Part shown: positions 11,708 through 22,811 of the stretch, in pieces
How the letters are laid out: each line of letters starts with the position of its first letter
Position numbering within the stretch: position 1 is the stretch's first letter
NCBI GenBank assembly: GCA_019188255.1
Contig: JAETXT010000013.1
Location: forward strand, 1,488,001-1,552,000
Origin: Verticillium longisporum
Lineage: Eukaryota > Ascomycota > Sordariomycetes > Glomerellales > Plectosphaerellaceae
Reading direction: 5' to 3'
Length of the DNA: 64,000 nt
The notes under the pieces: model-generated
Told to the model about the DNA's origin: nothing
Databases searched by the model: none
Seen by the model: the letters and a program-made list of their open reading frames with translations, nothing else
Translations under genes and position numbers: made by a program

Positions 11708-12358
11708 TCACCACTCGCAGGAGTTGCAGTAGTCGTAGTGGTGATACTTGTACTTGCGGTCGTCGCACTCGGGGCGGCACTTGTCGTGGTGCTTGTGGCC
11801 GTCGTGACCGTGGTGGCCCTGGCGGTGGTTGTCATAGTAGTGGTGGTGCACCTTCTTGGGGCGTCCGCAGCCGTGGCCGCCGCCGTGGCCGCCGGTGCAG
11901 CCGTCGCGGGCGTGGACCTCGCCGGCCTCCGACTCGGCGAAGACGGCCTCGGCCGCGCGCTTGGCGAGGACCTCGGCCTCGGCGGCCGGGACCTCGTCGC
12001 GCTTCCACTTGTAGCTGTCCCACTTGTAGCCCCACTTGTAGCCGTAGGCCTTGTAGTAGTCGTAGCCGTAGCGGCCGTACCAGTCGTGGCCGCAGTCGTG
12101 CACCTGGCAGTAGGTGTACGTGTAGGTGACGGTCACCTTCTTCTTGTAGCTGTAGTCGTAGTCGTCGCAGCGCTTGCGGCACCGGTCGTGGTGCGCGTCG
12201 TGGTGGCACTCCTTCTTGCAGTGGTCGCGGTGGTGGTGCCAGTCGCCGCCGGGCGCGGCCTCGCGGGCCTCGACGGGGGCGATTTGCTCTTCGGCCGGGG
12301 CTGGCGCGGCCAGCGTGGCCGTCACGGCCGTGAGCAGGAGGGCGGCGGAGAACTTCAT
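11708..12358 (-). CDS. Secreted His/Cys/Tyr-rich protein with Kex2-type sites
   Basis: Single exon, 216 residues. Residues 1-18 (MKFSAALLLTAVTATLAA) form a clear signal peptide. The mature protein has three unlike parts. Residues ~40-66 are His-rich with a CKKEC...CRKRC pair (Cx3C-x8-Cx3C). Residues ~67-118 are Tyr/Gly/Lys/Trp-rich. The C-terminal part (~153-216) is Gly/His-rich and ends with CRPEC and CNSC. KR dipeptides at ~119-120 and ~133-134 bracket a short Ala/Glu-rich segment and would suit Kex2 cleavage in the Golgi. His and Cys density suggests metal binding and Tyr density suggests cross-linking, but both are inference. A candidate effector or wall protein; no family recognised. The long V-rich plus-strand frame here is only its complement. 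Confidence 0.8.
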   Translation of the reverse strand: MKFSAALLLTAVTATLAAPAPAEEQIAPVEAREAAPGGDWHHHRDHCKKECHHDAHHDRCRKRCDDYDYSYKKKVTVTYTYTYCQVHDCGHDWYGRYGYDYYKAYGYKWGYKWDSYKWKRDEVPAAEAEVLAKRAAEAVFAESEAGEVHARDGCTGGHGGGHGCGRPKKVHHHYYDNHRQGHHGHDGHKHHDKCRPECDDRKYKYHHYDYCNSCEW

Positions 12359-14327
12359 GGTGATGGAGGCTGGGGAGTGAAGGAGGTGACGAGGATAATG
12401 GTGCTGAGCGAGTGTGTGAGGAGGAGAGAAGATGGAGTGAAGTGATGAAGCTGGAGTTGAGTGAATGGGCTTCGAGGACGACCTCTTATACTTGGATGTA
12501 ATGTTGAAGAACAGCTTGAGCAGTAATGATGGCTGGTAGTCACTTTGGTGTCATTCCTCTCTGGTGCAAGGACGACTTCATTATGCGGTGCTTCACTGGA
12601 GAGATGGGATGCCTTCGCGAGAGCTCAGATCTTGACGCTACATCGTCAGCCTAGAGCACTGGACTCAACTCTGTTTACCTGCCCCGCGACCACCTTCGTT
12701 GTCTCTTGCTCGGGGACGCTTATCTAGCGCTGGTCTACGCCATCTAAGTTGGCGAGATTATGAGCTGAAGATTCTGCGTGGTTGCTGGCTGTGAAAATCT
12801 CGTTCTGTCGTATAGCATGGTGCTTGGATACTCCTTCAGCAACCCACAGCTGATAACACCAGGACATATCTGCTCAAGTGCCGAACTACGGACATGTAGT
12901 GTTCACGGTGGTCGAAAGGAACTCGTGATTTGATTCGGTCCTTCTGCCCACAGTCTCCAGCTCAGCCACGGCGAAAATAAATATGAGGATGACCTTGTGA
13001 GTGCTATCTGGTAGGTGGTTGGCGTCTATCTCAGTTGCTCCGAGATCGACTTGCAATGCGCTAATCAAGTAGCTGCCGTACCTTAGCACATGCGCTTGTC
13101 AAGGCTGGACGGAGCTCGAGAGGTGTGCCATACAGATGGGAGGCACAGTTTGCGATCCAGAACCTGCTGGTTGCCTTGTACGGACGCAGGATCTAGTAGG
13201 AGATTTTCCATCGCCTAGTGTGTCAAGTCTAGTACAAGCTGTATCGGCTAGGCTTTCCAGACCTGGGTCACGCTTAGAAGAAGTAGGGTCATCACTTGGG
13301 TCCATCAATGTTAGGGCGGCATGGTTGCTGGCAGAATATTTTCATTGGCTGCCTGTCAGCCGCTGTGTAGCTTTTGCAAGGCCCAACAGCCATACATTCA
13401 AGCTTGAAGTGCCAGTATAATGTATGTTGCGCAAAAGGCCTGCGGCCGTGCATGATATTCCAAGAGCTCGTTACTTGGATCATGGAACTGAAGAATCTGA
13501 CAATGCTGTGCATACAGGAAGGCCCACGAACCGAGGAATACCGTAGAAATAGCAACTATGGTACAACTCTCAAGATCAACTGAAGAATGATCCAGCTTTC
13601 TGCCGACCCAACTGGGCGGCGCAAGGTGTCACCTAGCGAAGCCCCCCTATTATTCAGTAAGCCGTGCCTGCAAGCCACCTGCTTACAGAAAGTAACCTCA
13701 ATGTCGATGACGGCGCGACTGGAGAAAGGTTTACCTGTCAGATTAGCGACGCGGCTGGGTTGGACGTCCGATACCAGATGATGCCAATCAGAGCCATGTC
13801 AGCAAGCTACATCGGCGACTTTTGCTCATCATCAATCCTGTCTCCTGTGGAAAAACTCCAACAAACTTCGGCAACATCCGCGTCTTAACTCATCGTCAGA
13901 TGACGGACCTATGAACACAAGCATTAGGTCGGTTCTATCGGTTGCAAGGCAAGGTGAAGGGACGGGAAGAACTTTCAGTTCAGCCACAGGATCGATCGTT
14001 ATTTTTACAGCCATGAGTGGCATTAAAGTAAACTCAATATTACGTTAGGAGGCGCGGTAAAGCTGGCCAGCTGTGATCGAGGCCCGAACATGGACTCCAG
14101 GGCGGGGAGCACAACATTGCTGTGGCTGAACTCGAATACATGATGGAACCCGGAAAAACTGACTGAACTGTGCGTGGAAATCGAGGAATACAACGTTCGA
14201 AAAGCAGTCATTGTACGAGTACATGACTAAACTATTTCCAAGAAAAGGAACAAGCATGTATTGCACAAACCCCCTTGTTCGCTTGAAGAGCATGATCAAA
14301 CACCAACTCCAGAGCATTGTCAACCCC
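12359..14327. other. Intergenic, no gene supported
   Basis: About 2 kb. Just upstream of the secreted protein (about 12485-12490, minus strand) there is a TATAAG element. The rest has moderate GC, many short frames and no recognised product. Confidence 0.4.
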
Positions 14328-15368
14328 TCAGAACCGCCGCCTCTGCCTCGACCGCCTCTCCCGCTCAAACAGCCCCATGGCCGTCATGACAGCCATGATG
14401 GCCCACCTCTCCCCAAGAAGCCCCGTCAGCCCCGTGCCCAAAAAGGCAAACCGCAGCGCCTTGCTCATGCTGTACCCCATCTCGCTCCACACGGCAACTA
14501 CCTCGGCGCCGTCGCTCCCACGGTGGGCCCCCGCCGCGAAGCCAGCACGCTTCCACTGCTGGTCAGCACCGGGGGGAGGCCCGCCAGCCATCCTGACGAG
14601 CTTCCAGCCGTAGCCCCTGCCGCCAAGGTTCGCGACGGCGTCGCCCCGGCTGCGACGCCACTGGAACTCTTCGAGGGGCCAGCGTCCCGATGAGCCCGGG
14701 GGGCGGGACACTGAGGTGCCGACGTCGATGGTGAAGGAGTAGCCGCCGTGGGCGAAGCCGGTAATGGGGTCGAGAGACAGGGTCGAGGGAATGCCGGGAA
14801 TGGGTGACGGTGGCAGAGTTACGACGATGCCGAGGGAGAAGGGGGCGAAGTCGAGGGTTGCGAGAGGGGGGTGGCGTTCTGTCGGGCCGGAGTGGAGGAT
14901 GAGAGAGGCGTCGCCGGCGAAGCCTGAGTAGGCGCGCAGGGCGTAGATGGGCTGGGCCTGGTATTCAGCGAGAACCAAGGAACGGCTGAACCCAAGGAGA
15001 AAGACATAGAAGGCAGGAGGGAACTGGCGGGGTATGGAAGGCGGACCGGCATAGGTGTTGCCAGGGTATGATGTTGAGGGACGATTAGGTTGGGGTGTTC
15101 TCGCCGGCCTTTGAGCTTGAGCAGCTTGACCTGGATACGGGGAGAGATGGCTGGAGCTCCGGGGTCGACGCGAGGGAAGTTGTGGGCTTGAGCTTTGGCT
15201 GGGGCTCGGGTTCAGTAGATCTGGATTGTGCGATGAATGAGGTCGCGGGAGGCCCTGTGTTGCGAGACCTGGTCGAGGCGAATTGGGTGGTGCAACCTCC
15301 TCGTATGGTGGTGGGGGATCATCCTCGGGGTTGTTGTTGTTACTGTTGGGAGGTCGAAGATGATCCAT
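14328..15368 (-). CDS. Fungal tubby/LURP-like conserved protein with PPxY motif
   Basis: Single exon, 346 residues. The N-terminal ~110 residues are Pro/Ser/Asn-rich and contain PPPPYEE at 18-24, a PPxY motif of the type bound by WW domains of Nedd4/Rsp5 ubiquitin ligases. The globular part (from about 118) contains SLVLAEYQAQPIYAL and LILHSGPTERHPPLAT, a pattern I associate with a widespread fungal family that has a tubby/LURP-one-like beta-barrel fold. The C-terminus (about 305-335) is hydrophobic then strongly basic. A membrane-associated or lipid-binding role is possible. The start is followed closely by the PY motif, which supports it. Family placement is from memory and moderate. Confidence 0.72.
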   Translation of the reverse strand: MDHLRPPNSNNNNPEDDPPPPYEEVAPPNSPRPGLATQGLPRPHSSHNPDLLNPSPSQSSSPQLPSRRPRSSSHLSPYPGQAAQAQRPARTPQPNRPSTSYPGNTYAGPPSIPRQFPPAFYVFLLGFSRSLVLAEYQAQPIYALRAYSGFAGDASLILHSGPTERHPPLATLDFAPFSLGIVVTLPPSPIPGIPSTLSLDPITGFAHGGYSFTIDVGTSVSRPPGSSGRWPLEEFQWRRSRGDAVANLGGRGYGWKLVRMAGGPPPGADQQWKRAGFAAGAHRGSDGAEVVAVWSEMGYSMSKALRFAFLGTGLTGLLGERWAIMAVMTAMGLFERERRSRQRRRF

Positions 15369-15697
15369 TGAGGTAATAGCGAACTGTTCTTGCGCGGCCG
15401 ATAGAGACAGTAACGATGCAACGACGATGATTATCGTAATATGTTACCTGCTACCTCTGGAGAGCCGTGTCTTCCGTGACTTGGCCGCGTCACGGATGAC
15501 ATGATGTCATTGTTGCTCGGCGCAGTTTGTGAGGCATGTTCGGATAAATGCATATGTATTTGATTTCGTTCTGGAACTCTTTCTCGTTTCCTTATCGCTA
15601 ATGATATCGTTTAGATCGTCTTGATCCTTCGTAATATCTTCTTCTTATAACAAGAGCAGGCTGAGCATGACACCTGATGAGACAGCTAGAAGCAGTA
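15369..15697. other. Intergenic up to the retrotransposon
   Basis: 5' flank of the tubby-like gene. Base composition shifts from GC-rich to AT-rich near 15570, just before the left LTR, but CA and TG dinucleotides are still present here, so RIP does not extend far into this flank. Confidence 0.5.
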
Positions 15698-15921
15698 TGT
15701 CAAGGAGTCTTATGCAATGAGTGAAGGGATCAACTATTAGTCTCTTAGGGGTCTCTAGGAAGATAGAATAATCGATGCCCTTCTCTAAATCTTAGTCCGT
15801 TGACCTTTCTTATAACTATTCCCTTACTACGCTTAGTCCTCTCTTCTTAATTCCTACGATTAAATAATAAGCGATCCCCTATCGATCTTATACCTCCCTT
15901 AGGTCCTAATATAACGCCCTA
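15698..15921 (-). repeat. Left LTR (3' LTR of the minus-strand element)
   Basis: Aligns end to end with 22587-22811. Differences between the copies are almost all C/T or G/A, e.g. GATTAAATAATAAGCG here against GATCAAACAACAGGCG at right. On the minus strand it ends CTTGACA, the usual CA end. The start, TAGGGCG, would be a RIP product of TG. Confidence 0.85.
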
Positions 15922-17099
15922 TCTCTCTCTTTACTTCATCCCGAAGTATAATATAATATTTAAATTAAAGGTCCCTATTAAGTTCTAGGTAGTTCTCTCT
16001 TAGGCTATTTAGTATTATCTAGTCTAAAGACGTCTATATATTCTAGGTTTCTATTTAATTCTTAAGTATCTATCTTAATAAATACCTCCTACTAATTAGC
16101 TAGGGTTTCTAGGTTAATTCTTTATTATTTAATAGCTATAGTTTAATACTTCTATATATCTTTCTTCTTATCTTAATTCTATTTCTTATTCTTCTATTAT
16201 TCTTATTTAATAATCTAATAGTTCTCTTCTATAGCTAATTAGCGGGTAGTAGCCTATTAATATAGTCTTACTATTCTAATATTCTTTTATTCTCCTTCTT
16301 TATCTCGGTTCTATTTAGTTATTCTTATATTATTCTATTCTTAAATAGTAATCTAATAGGCTTCTTCTATAGCTAATTAATAATTATTCGCCTTTTAATA
16401 TAGATTTATTAATCTATTATTCTTCGTTCTTTCCTTTCTTACTATTTAGACTTAATAAATAGCTATTATTCTAGGGCAGCCTATTATAGGTTTCTAGTAT
16501 ATCTATAGGAGGATTTTCTAATTATTATTTCTATCTTTTCTTCTTCTTTAATAATAATAATAACGACGATAATATTCCTCCCCTCCTTAATATTACCTTT
16601 ATATCTTTTATAATAATCCCTTAGTAATTAGCTATTATATAATTACTAATTAGGTATAGTTCTTAGATCGATTCCGGTTTTCTAATTCTTCGACGAGAAT
16701 AACTTATAAATCTATTAATATCTACCTATTAATTACTTATTAATTAAAAGTAATAATACTATTATTTAAATAATTTCCTATTTATAAATTACCCTTAACG
16801 TTTCCCCTATAGTTTAATAGCTAATTAGCTATAGAGCAATAGCTCCTCTTCCTCCTAACCCTCGCTAGGAGCCCGGATAAGCATACTCCGCTAGAGACCT
16901 ACTATACCTCCGCTATTACGATTATATATATAAGCAATTTAATCCCGCTATAAGCGGGGAGTACCCTTACTACGAGGAGGACGCTAATAAATAAGCTACT
17001 ATCTAGCTATTAATTATTAGCTAATCGTTTATATAGCTAGTTCCGCTAAATACTCCTATTATAGAGTAGCCTAGGGAGGTAAGCTATACCTCGCTATAA

Positions 17100-17624
17100 G
17101 TTACCCCCCTTTTATTCCTCTATTATCTAATAGCTAATCCCCTATAAGTACCTATTAAGTACTAAGCCGCTATATACGCCCTTAAGTTAACTACTAAGGC
17201 TATAGCTAAGAATAGCTATATTAATATCTTTAAAGTAAATAGTACCTACCTACTAGATACCTATTATTTAAATATTAATAGATTTCTTTTAACTAATTTC
17301 GATATAGCTAAGACCGCTAGCTAGAAAGCCCTCTAAAAGGGTAAAAACGATAAAGCGCTAAGCGCTAAGAAGTATACTATTATTAATTAATAGGAGGCTA
17401 GCGAGTACTCTATTCGCTACCTCGCTATTACTAATCGTCTCGCCTAGGCCGCTAAGCGCTCTACTATTACTATTAAGGTCTCTACTACTACTTTATAATA
17501 GATTACCGGTTCTCTCGCTAAACTAGTTACTATCTAGTCCGAGATCTAGGAGAATTATACCCTAATCGTAAATCGCTTATTAATTACTTATTATTTATTT
17601 ACTAATAATCTACTAGAATTATAA
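17100..17624 (+). pseudogene. Unidentified plus-strand reading inside the retrotransposon
   Basis: One plus-strand frame can be followed for about 170 codons with interruptions that are only TAG or TAA, never TGA, as expected if Gln codons CAG and CAA were changed by RIP. The reading has ordinary protein composition (for example KAIAKNSYINIFKVN, then SEYSIRYLAITNRLA) and the local GC content is higher than in the flanking element. It lies between integrase and the 3' LTR, antisense to gag-pol. I do not recognise the product. It could be an extra antisense ORF of the element, a captured host gene or a nested element. Confidence 0.4.
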
Positions 17625-20600
17625 TACTCTTATTAATACCGCCGATAATAAAGAGGATAGCGAGAACTAGGAAGGTAATAGCGAAGTAGTAGCTTAAGAA
17701 CCGCTAATAATCCACTAATGCTCCCCTATTACTTAGTTTTTTCTTTTACTTTTTTTTTTATTATTATTCTTCCTTAAGAGTAGGGCCGGGGGCTAGACTA
17801 CCCCCTAAATATTAATTAAGTTACTATTAATCCGCTACTACTCTTCCTTATAATTATTTATATATCTTAACGAAGTCGTCTATTATATTTCGCTACGAAT
17901 TCTCGCTTTCTAGGTATCCTTCCTATTTAATAAAGTACTACTAATTATATAATAGTCCCCTATAATTAACTATTCTCTCGATTACGTATATATCTTCTAT
18001 TCCTATAGCTAGTAATATCTTATTAATCTATAGCTAAGGTAGTAATTAGTTTTCTCTACCTTTCTAATTTTCTAAGTATAATATATAGAATATATTATAT
18101 ACTTTATAGCTAAGGGGTAGCTATAGCCTATATACTAGACTATAGCTACCTATCTTCTTAGTAATTCTAAATAGTCCGAGGTATTTATTAAATAGCTTCT
18201 TACTAAGTCTCTACTATTTAATCATTCTCGTAGAAAGGAGAACTAGGTCTCTTACCTCGTATTCTTTCCGAATTCTTCCTCGGTTATAATAGCGGGCCTA
18301 ATATCTACTATTAGTCTCTAAAAGTCTACGGATTATCTTTCTCTTAGTTATCTACTAGGCTATTTATAGTTCTATTATCTCTAAGTTCCTTTATCGTTAT
18401 ATAGCTCGGCCTAGGTCCCCTAGTCCGGCTAGGTTATATCCTATTAATGCTTCTACTAGTAATTACTAGATTATTATATAGAATAATATATTATATACGA
18501 ATTCCGCTATAAGGAGTAGGGAAATCTAGTCTATTTATTTATAGTTATAGAATACTCTAAAGTAATATTCTAGATTCTAATTCTATTATTCTATTTAGCT
18601 ATCGGTCTATAAATAGAAGGCTATTAAGAGTCGTCTCTTTATTCCTATTATCTTATATAAAGTCGTCTAAAACTTACTAATAAATACTAACCCTCTATCC
18701 GAGACTATACCTTTTAGGAGGCTATATCTCTTAAATATATAGTCTTATAGCGTAGTTACTAGACCGGCTACTATAAATCTATTACTAGTTAGTATATATA
18801 TAATATACTTTATAAAGTAATCTATAATAACTAATATAATATCTTATTTATTAATCTTAGGGAGTCCTATAATAAAGTCTATAGATATTTCCTTAAAGGG
18901 ACTATTAAATAATAATAGGCTACTTAATTAGCTATATAGCTTATAGTATCGGGGTTTTATTATCTAATATATTAAATATATAAAGATATATTCCTTAATA
19001 TCTTTAATTAAATTATTCTAGAAGTATATATTTTTAAGCTAAATAATAATCTTCCTAACTCCTTAATACCCTATTATTAAGCTATTATAAACTTATTATA
19101 GGATTTCGTTTCTAAGAGCCTTATCCTATAAAATAAAGATCTTATTCTTAAAGGTTAATAAGCTATTTACTTCTATTTACTAATCGGGCAGCCTTTATTC
19201 CTTTCTTACCCTATAAAAGGTATTATTTCCCTAGGCTTCTAGGATAGCTTCTTTAATAGGTCTATTATCTAGCTATTAGTCTATTATAGTAATAGCCCCG
19301 ATAATATTAAGGAATCGTTTTATCTATAATAATAAATAATATACCCTCGCCTACTCCTATTCTCCCTAACTTAGCTTATAATCGGGCCTCCTAGAGAGGC
19401 TATCTACTAGGTTCCTATTGCCTACCCGGTATTTAATAGTAAAGTTAAACTCTAATAGCGCTTATAACTATCTTCCCTATCGTCCTAAGATCTTCGGTTT
19501 TTCTATAAGATATTTATAATTAAAGTAATTAATTAGGACCTTAACTATTAATCTACTATAAATAAAGTATTATCTCTATATCTTAAAAGACTCTACGATC
19601 GCTATTATTTCTACTTCTAATATATTATATTATAGCTCTATACTTTTAAGCTTTTTTAAAAAGTATATAACCGGTTTCTAATAGCCGTTCTCTAATTAAG
19701 ATAGGACTACTCTAATTACGAAGTTTAATATATCGGGCTTAATTCTCGTTTTTAATCTATTATCGAAGTACTAAAGGATAGGAGCCCTCGTAAATATAAA
19801 CTTTAATTTTTAGAAGGCTATTAAGTTAGTAGTATTTAGCTAGAAGTCTACTATTAATTATTTAACGTTCTTATTAATTAAGGGGGCTACGATTTTCGAG
19901 TAATTTTTAATAAAATACCTATAAAAGCCCGTAAACCTAAGGAATCCTTAGAAGTCTTTTAAGGATCGGGGGGTCGGCTAGTCCCTTATTACGATAATTC
20001 GTTCTTCTATAACGTATACGCCTATAAAGGAGATTATAAACCCTAGAAACTCTATTATTATTATACTAAAATCGTATTTTTCTAGATTTACGTAGAGGTT
20101 CTATTCTCGAAGTCTTCTAAATACTACTCTAGTATTCCGCTAATATTCTTCTAATATTATTAAGTATATTAAGATATCGTTTATATAAACGATATATATT
20201 ATATCTATAAGGCTAGCTAATACTTTATTAATATATACCTAGAAAGTAGCTAGTATATTCGCCAGGCTAAATAGTATAATAAAGTATTCGAAATAGCTAT
20301 ATTTTATTCTAAATACCGTTTTCTATTTATCCCTTATTTTAATACGTAATCGGTAATAAGTATCTTTTAAGTCTAGTTTCGTAAATAACCTAGCTATTAT
20401 TAATTAATCGAGTAGCTCGTAAATAAATAGGAGGGTAATATAGTCTTTCTTCGTAATCTTATTAAATCCCTTATAGTTAATATATATCCTAAGCTTATTA
20501 CCCTTCTTTAGGATAAATAGTATAAAGGTACTAATAGGGCTAATAGAATATCTAATCTATCCCTTTTTTAATAAATCGTTTATATATTCCCTTAATATTT

Positions 20601-22586
20601 CTAATTCCTTTTCTATTAGGGCATAAATAGGTCCGAAGGGTAGTTTCTTTCTATCCTCGAATTCTATTAAATAATCCTATTAATAATACTATAATAGGGT
20701 TACTATTTATTTAATATCGAATACGTCCTTAAACTCGTAATATTCCGCTAGGACGATAATAAGTAGCTCGTTTCTTTTATTATACTCCTATAAAAGTACT
20801 ATAGGGGGAGCCTATATATTCTATAATATAATTAAAGCTATTATTAGGGATTAATAGATTACGCTCTTAATTTATTTTCTTATCGATATAATTCTAATAT
20901 CTTATTTCCTAATAAAGTATCTTTAATAGCCCCGTAATTAATCGTTTATTAGCTATATTTAAGCTAGCTAGGGTCTTTTTAAGATAACGTTATACTTATT
21001 TATAATATTATCTATTACTATATATTCTATTATTATTATATACTTTATCCTAGGGTTATCCGTTACTTAGTTAATAATCCTTTTTTCGCTATAAGTATTT
21101 ATCTCCCTATTTCGGAATACCCTACCTAGCTTACCCTACTTTTCCCCTAGCTATTCTCTAGCTTCCCTTAAGAGGTCGCTATTAATAATATTAATATCGG
21201 CTCCTCTATCTAGTATTACCTCTCCCTTAACCTAATTATTACTAATATATAGTTTAATAATTACTTTATACTATTTTAATCTTAAGAGTAGCGGTTCTTC
21301 CTATTAAGGGTCTCCTATTATTCTTCCCCTAAATAGTTCGTAGTTTACTACTAAATATTACTTATACGATTTATATATATAGCCTTATTTTCTATAACTT
21401 ATATATAATGCCTCTAAATAGCTATTAATATAGTATCTATATTTATTATAATTATAGTACTTAATATCGTCTAGGGCCTCGGGCCTTCTTCTATCTATCT
21501 ACTATTATTCTATTATTAGTTTATAAAATATAATAAATTAGTTTAGCTAGCTATTTAGTTTTTAATCGTCTCTTCCTTATAATTACTTATTAGCTATTCT
21601 TCTATAAGTCTTATTTTAAGTCTATTATAAATTATCTTAGCTTCTCTCCTTATTATCCTAGTATTATTTTAAGCTTCTCTTAGTCTATAGTAGGGTCTCT
21701 ACCCTCTTAGCTACTCTATTTAGCTCTATTCTTATATAGGGAATTCCCTAAGCTATAATCTATTATATAAGATCTAGGTTAAGTTTCGTAAATAAAAGCA
21801 TTACCCTATAGATCTATAATAGGGGTTCGGGTAGCTCTATTTCTAGGCTATTATAGGCGTCTATAAAGTCTTAGTATTTCTAATTAAAAGCTTAAAACCG
21901 CTAATCCCGCTTATATAGTTTAATAATTATCTAGAATACTTAAATATTATCGTCGTCTATATCGCCCTTTAGCTAGGCCCCTATTACTTTCTAAATAACT
22001 TCGTAGATAAATTTATATTCTATTTATATATATAATATCTATCTCCGCTATAAGGTATTAATAAAGTAATTACTTATATATACGACTTTATCGATATCTC
22101 TACGGAAACTCTTCTTATCGAGCTAGAATCGTATATTAAGGCTAAATAAGAAGATATTAAGTTCTAACTAGGACGTCCCTTTATACTAAATAGCTAGTAA
22201 TTATATCTTCGTAAAGAGCGTACTTTATAGTTCTTCGTAGAGTATTGCCCTAAGTATTAGTACTAGTCTACTAGTTACTCCTAATAGTAGGCTTATTAGG
22301 TCTCCCCTTCGGAGCGCGGCTAGTTCTTCGTATTTCCTTTTCCTTACGAGTTTACGCTATTCTTCCTCTAATTATCGGTCTAGTTCCTCGTCTATAATTA
22401 ATAGTAGGTTATTAAATATATTATTCTCGGTATTTTATCCTTATTCTATATCGGGCCTTAATTATATTAATTCTTCGGTATTCTCCGTCTATTATCCTAT
22501 AATAGCCTATCTTCTAGTATTCTATATATCTCTAGTCGATATATTATCCTAACGGTCGTCGCTCCCTAGGGGTAGATCGATTATTA

Positions 22587-22811
22587 TATTAAGGAATCTT
22601 ATATAACGAATAAAGGGATTAACTATTAATCTCCTAGGGGTCTCTAGGAAGATAGAATAATCGATGCCCTTTTCTAAATCTTAGTCTATTAACCTTTCTT
22701 ATAACTATTCCCTTACTATGCTCAGTCCTCTCTTCTTAATTCCTACGATCAAACAACAGGCGATCCCCTATCGGTCTTATACCTCCCTTAGGTCCTAATA
22801 TAGTGCCTTTA
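22587..22811 (-). repeat. Right LTR (5' LTR of the minus-strand element)
   Basis: Matches the left LTR. Its outer half is clearly less mutated than the left copy, keeping several CA dinucleotides. The outer end is placed at 22811 by comparison with the left copy. The first bases beyond (TTGGC) do not match the five bases before the left LTR (CAGTA), so no target duplication is visible. Confidence 0.85.

Larger units (their letters stand above)
15698..22811 (-). mobile_element. RIP-mutated Ty3/gypsy LTR retrotransposon
   Basis: About 7.1 kb between two LTRs of about 223 bp. Coding remnants are on the minus strand in Ty3/gypsy order. A CCHC zinc knuckle (21361-21415) has all four ligands now Tyr: TGY and CAY became TAY, with C-x2-C-x4-H-x4-C spacing kept. 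A protease-like LDxGADINII lies at about 21181-21225. The reverse transcriptase motif (20164-20195) reads VYINDILIY, where YIDDILIY is expected. An integrase-core segment lies at about 18785-18890 (IDFIIGLP, then ILVIIDYFIK). CpA and TpG are almost absent across 16-22.5 kb while CpG survives, the hallmark of RIP. A purine-rich tract (minus strand, about 15922-15935) sits next to the left LTR, as expected for a 3' LTR. No frame is intact, so it cannot be active. Confidence 0.93.

Noticed and set aside
11609..12445. 278-codon Val/Ala-rich frame on the plus strand
   Set aside because: Complement of the His/Tyr-rich secreted protein gene; low-complexity composition is explained by that gene.
15647..15697. 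Short hydrophobic minus-strand reading just outside the left LTR that could be the lost C-terminus of the truncated secreted gene
   Set aside because: The flanking bases give no matching target duplication, and a 16-residue hydrophobic stretch can occur by chance.
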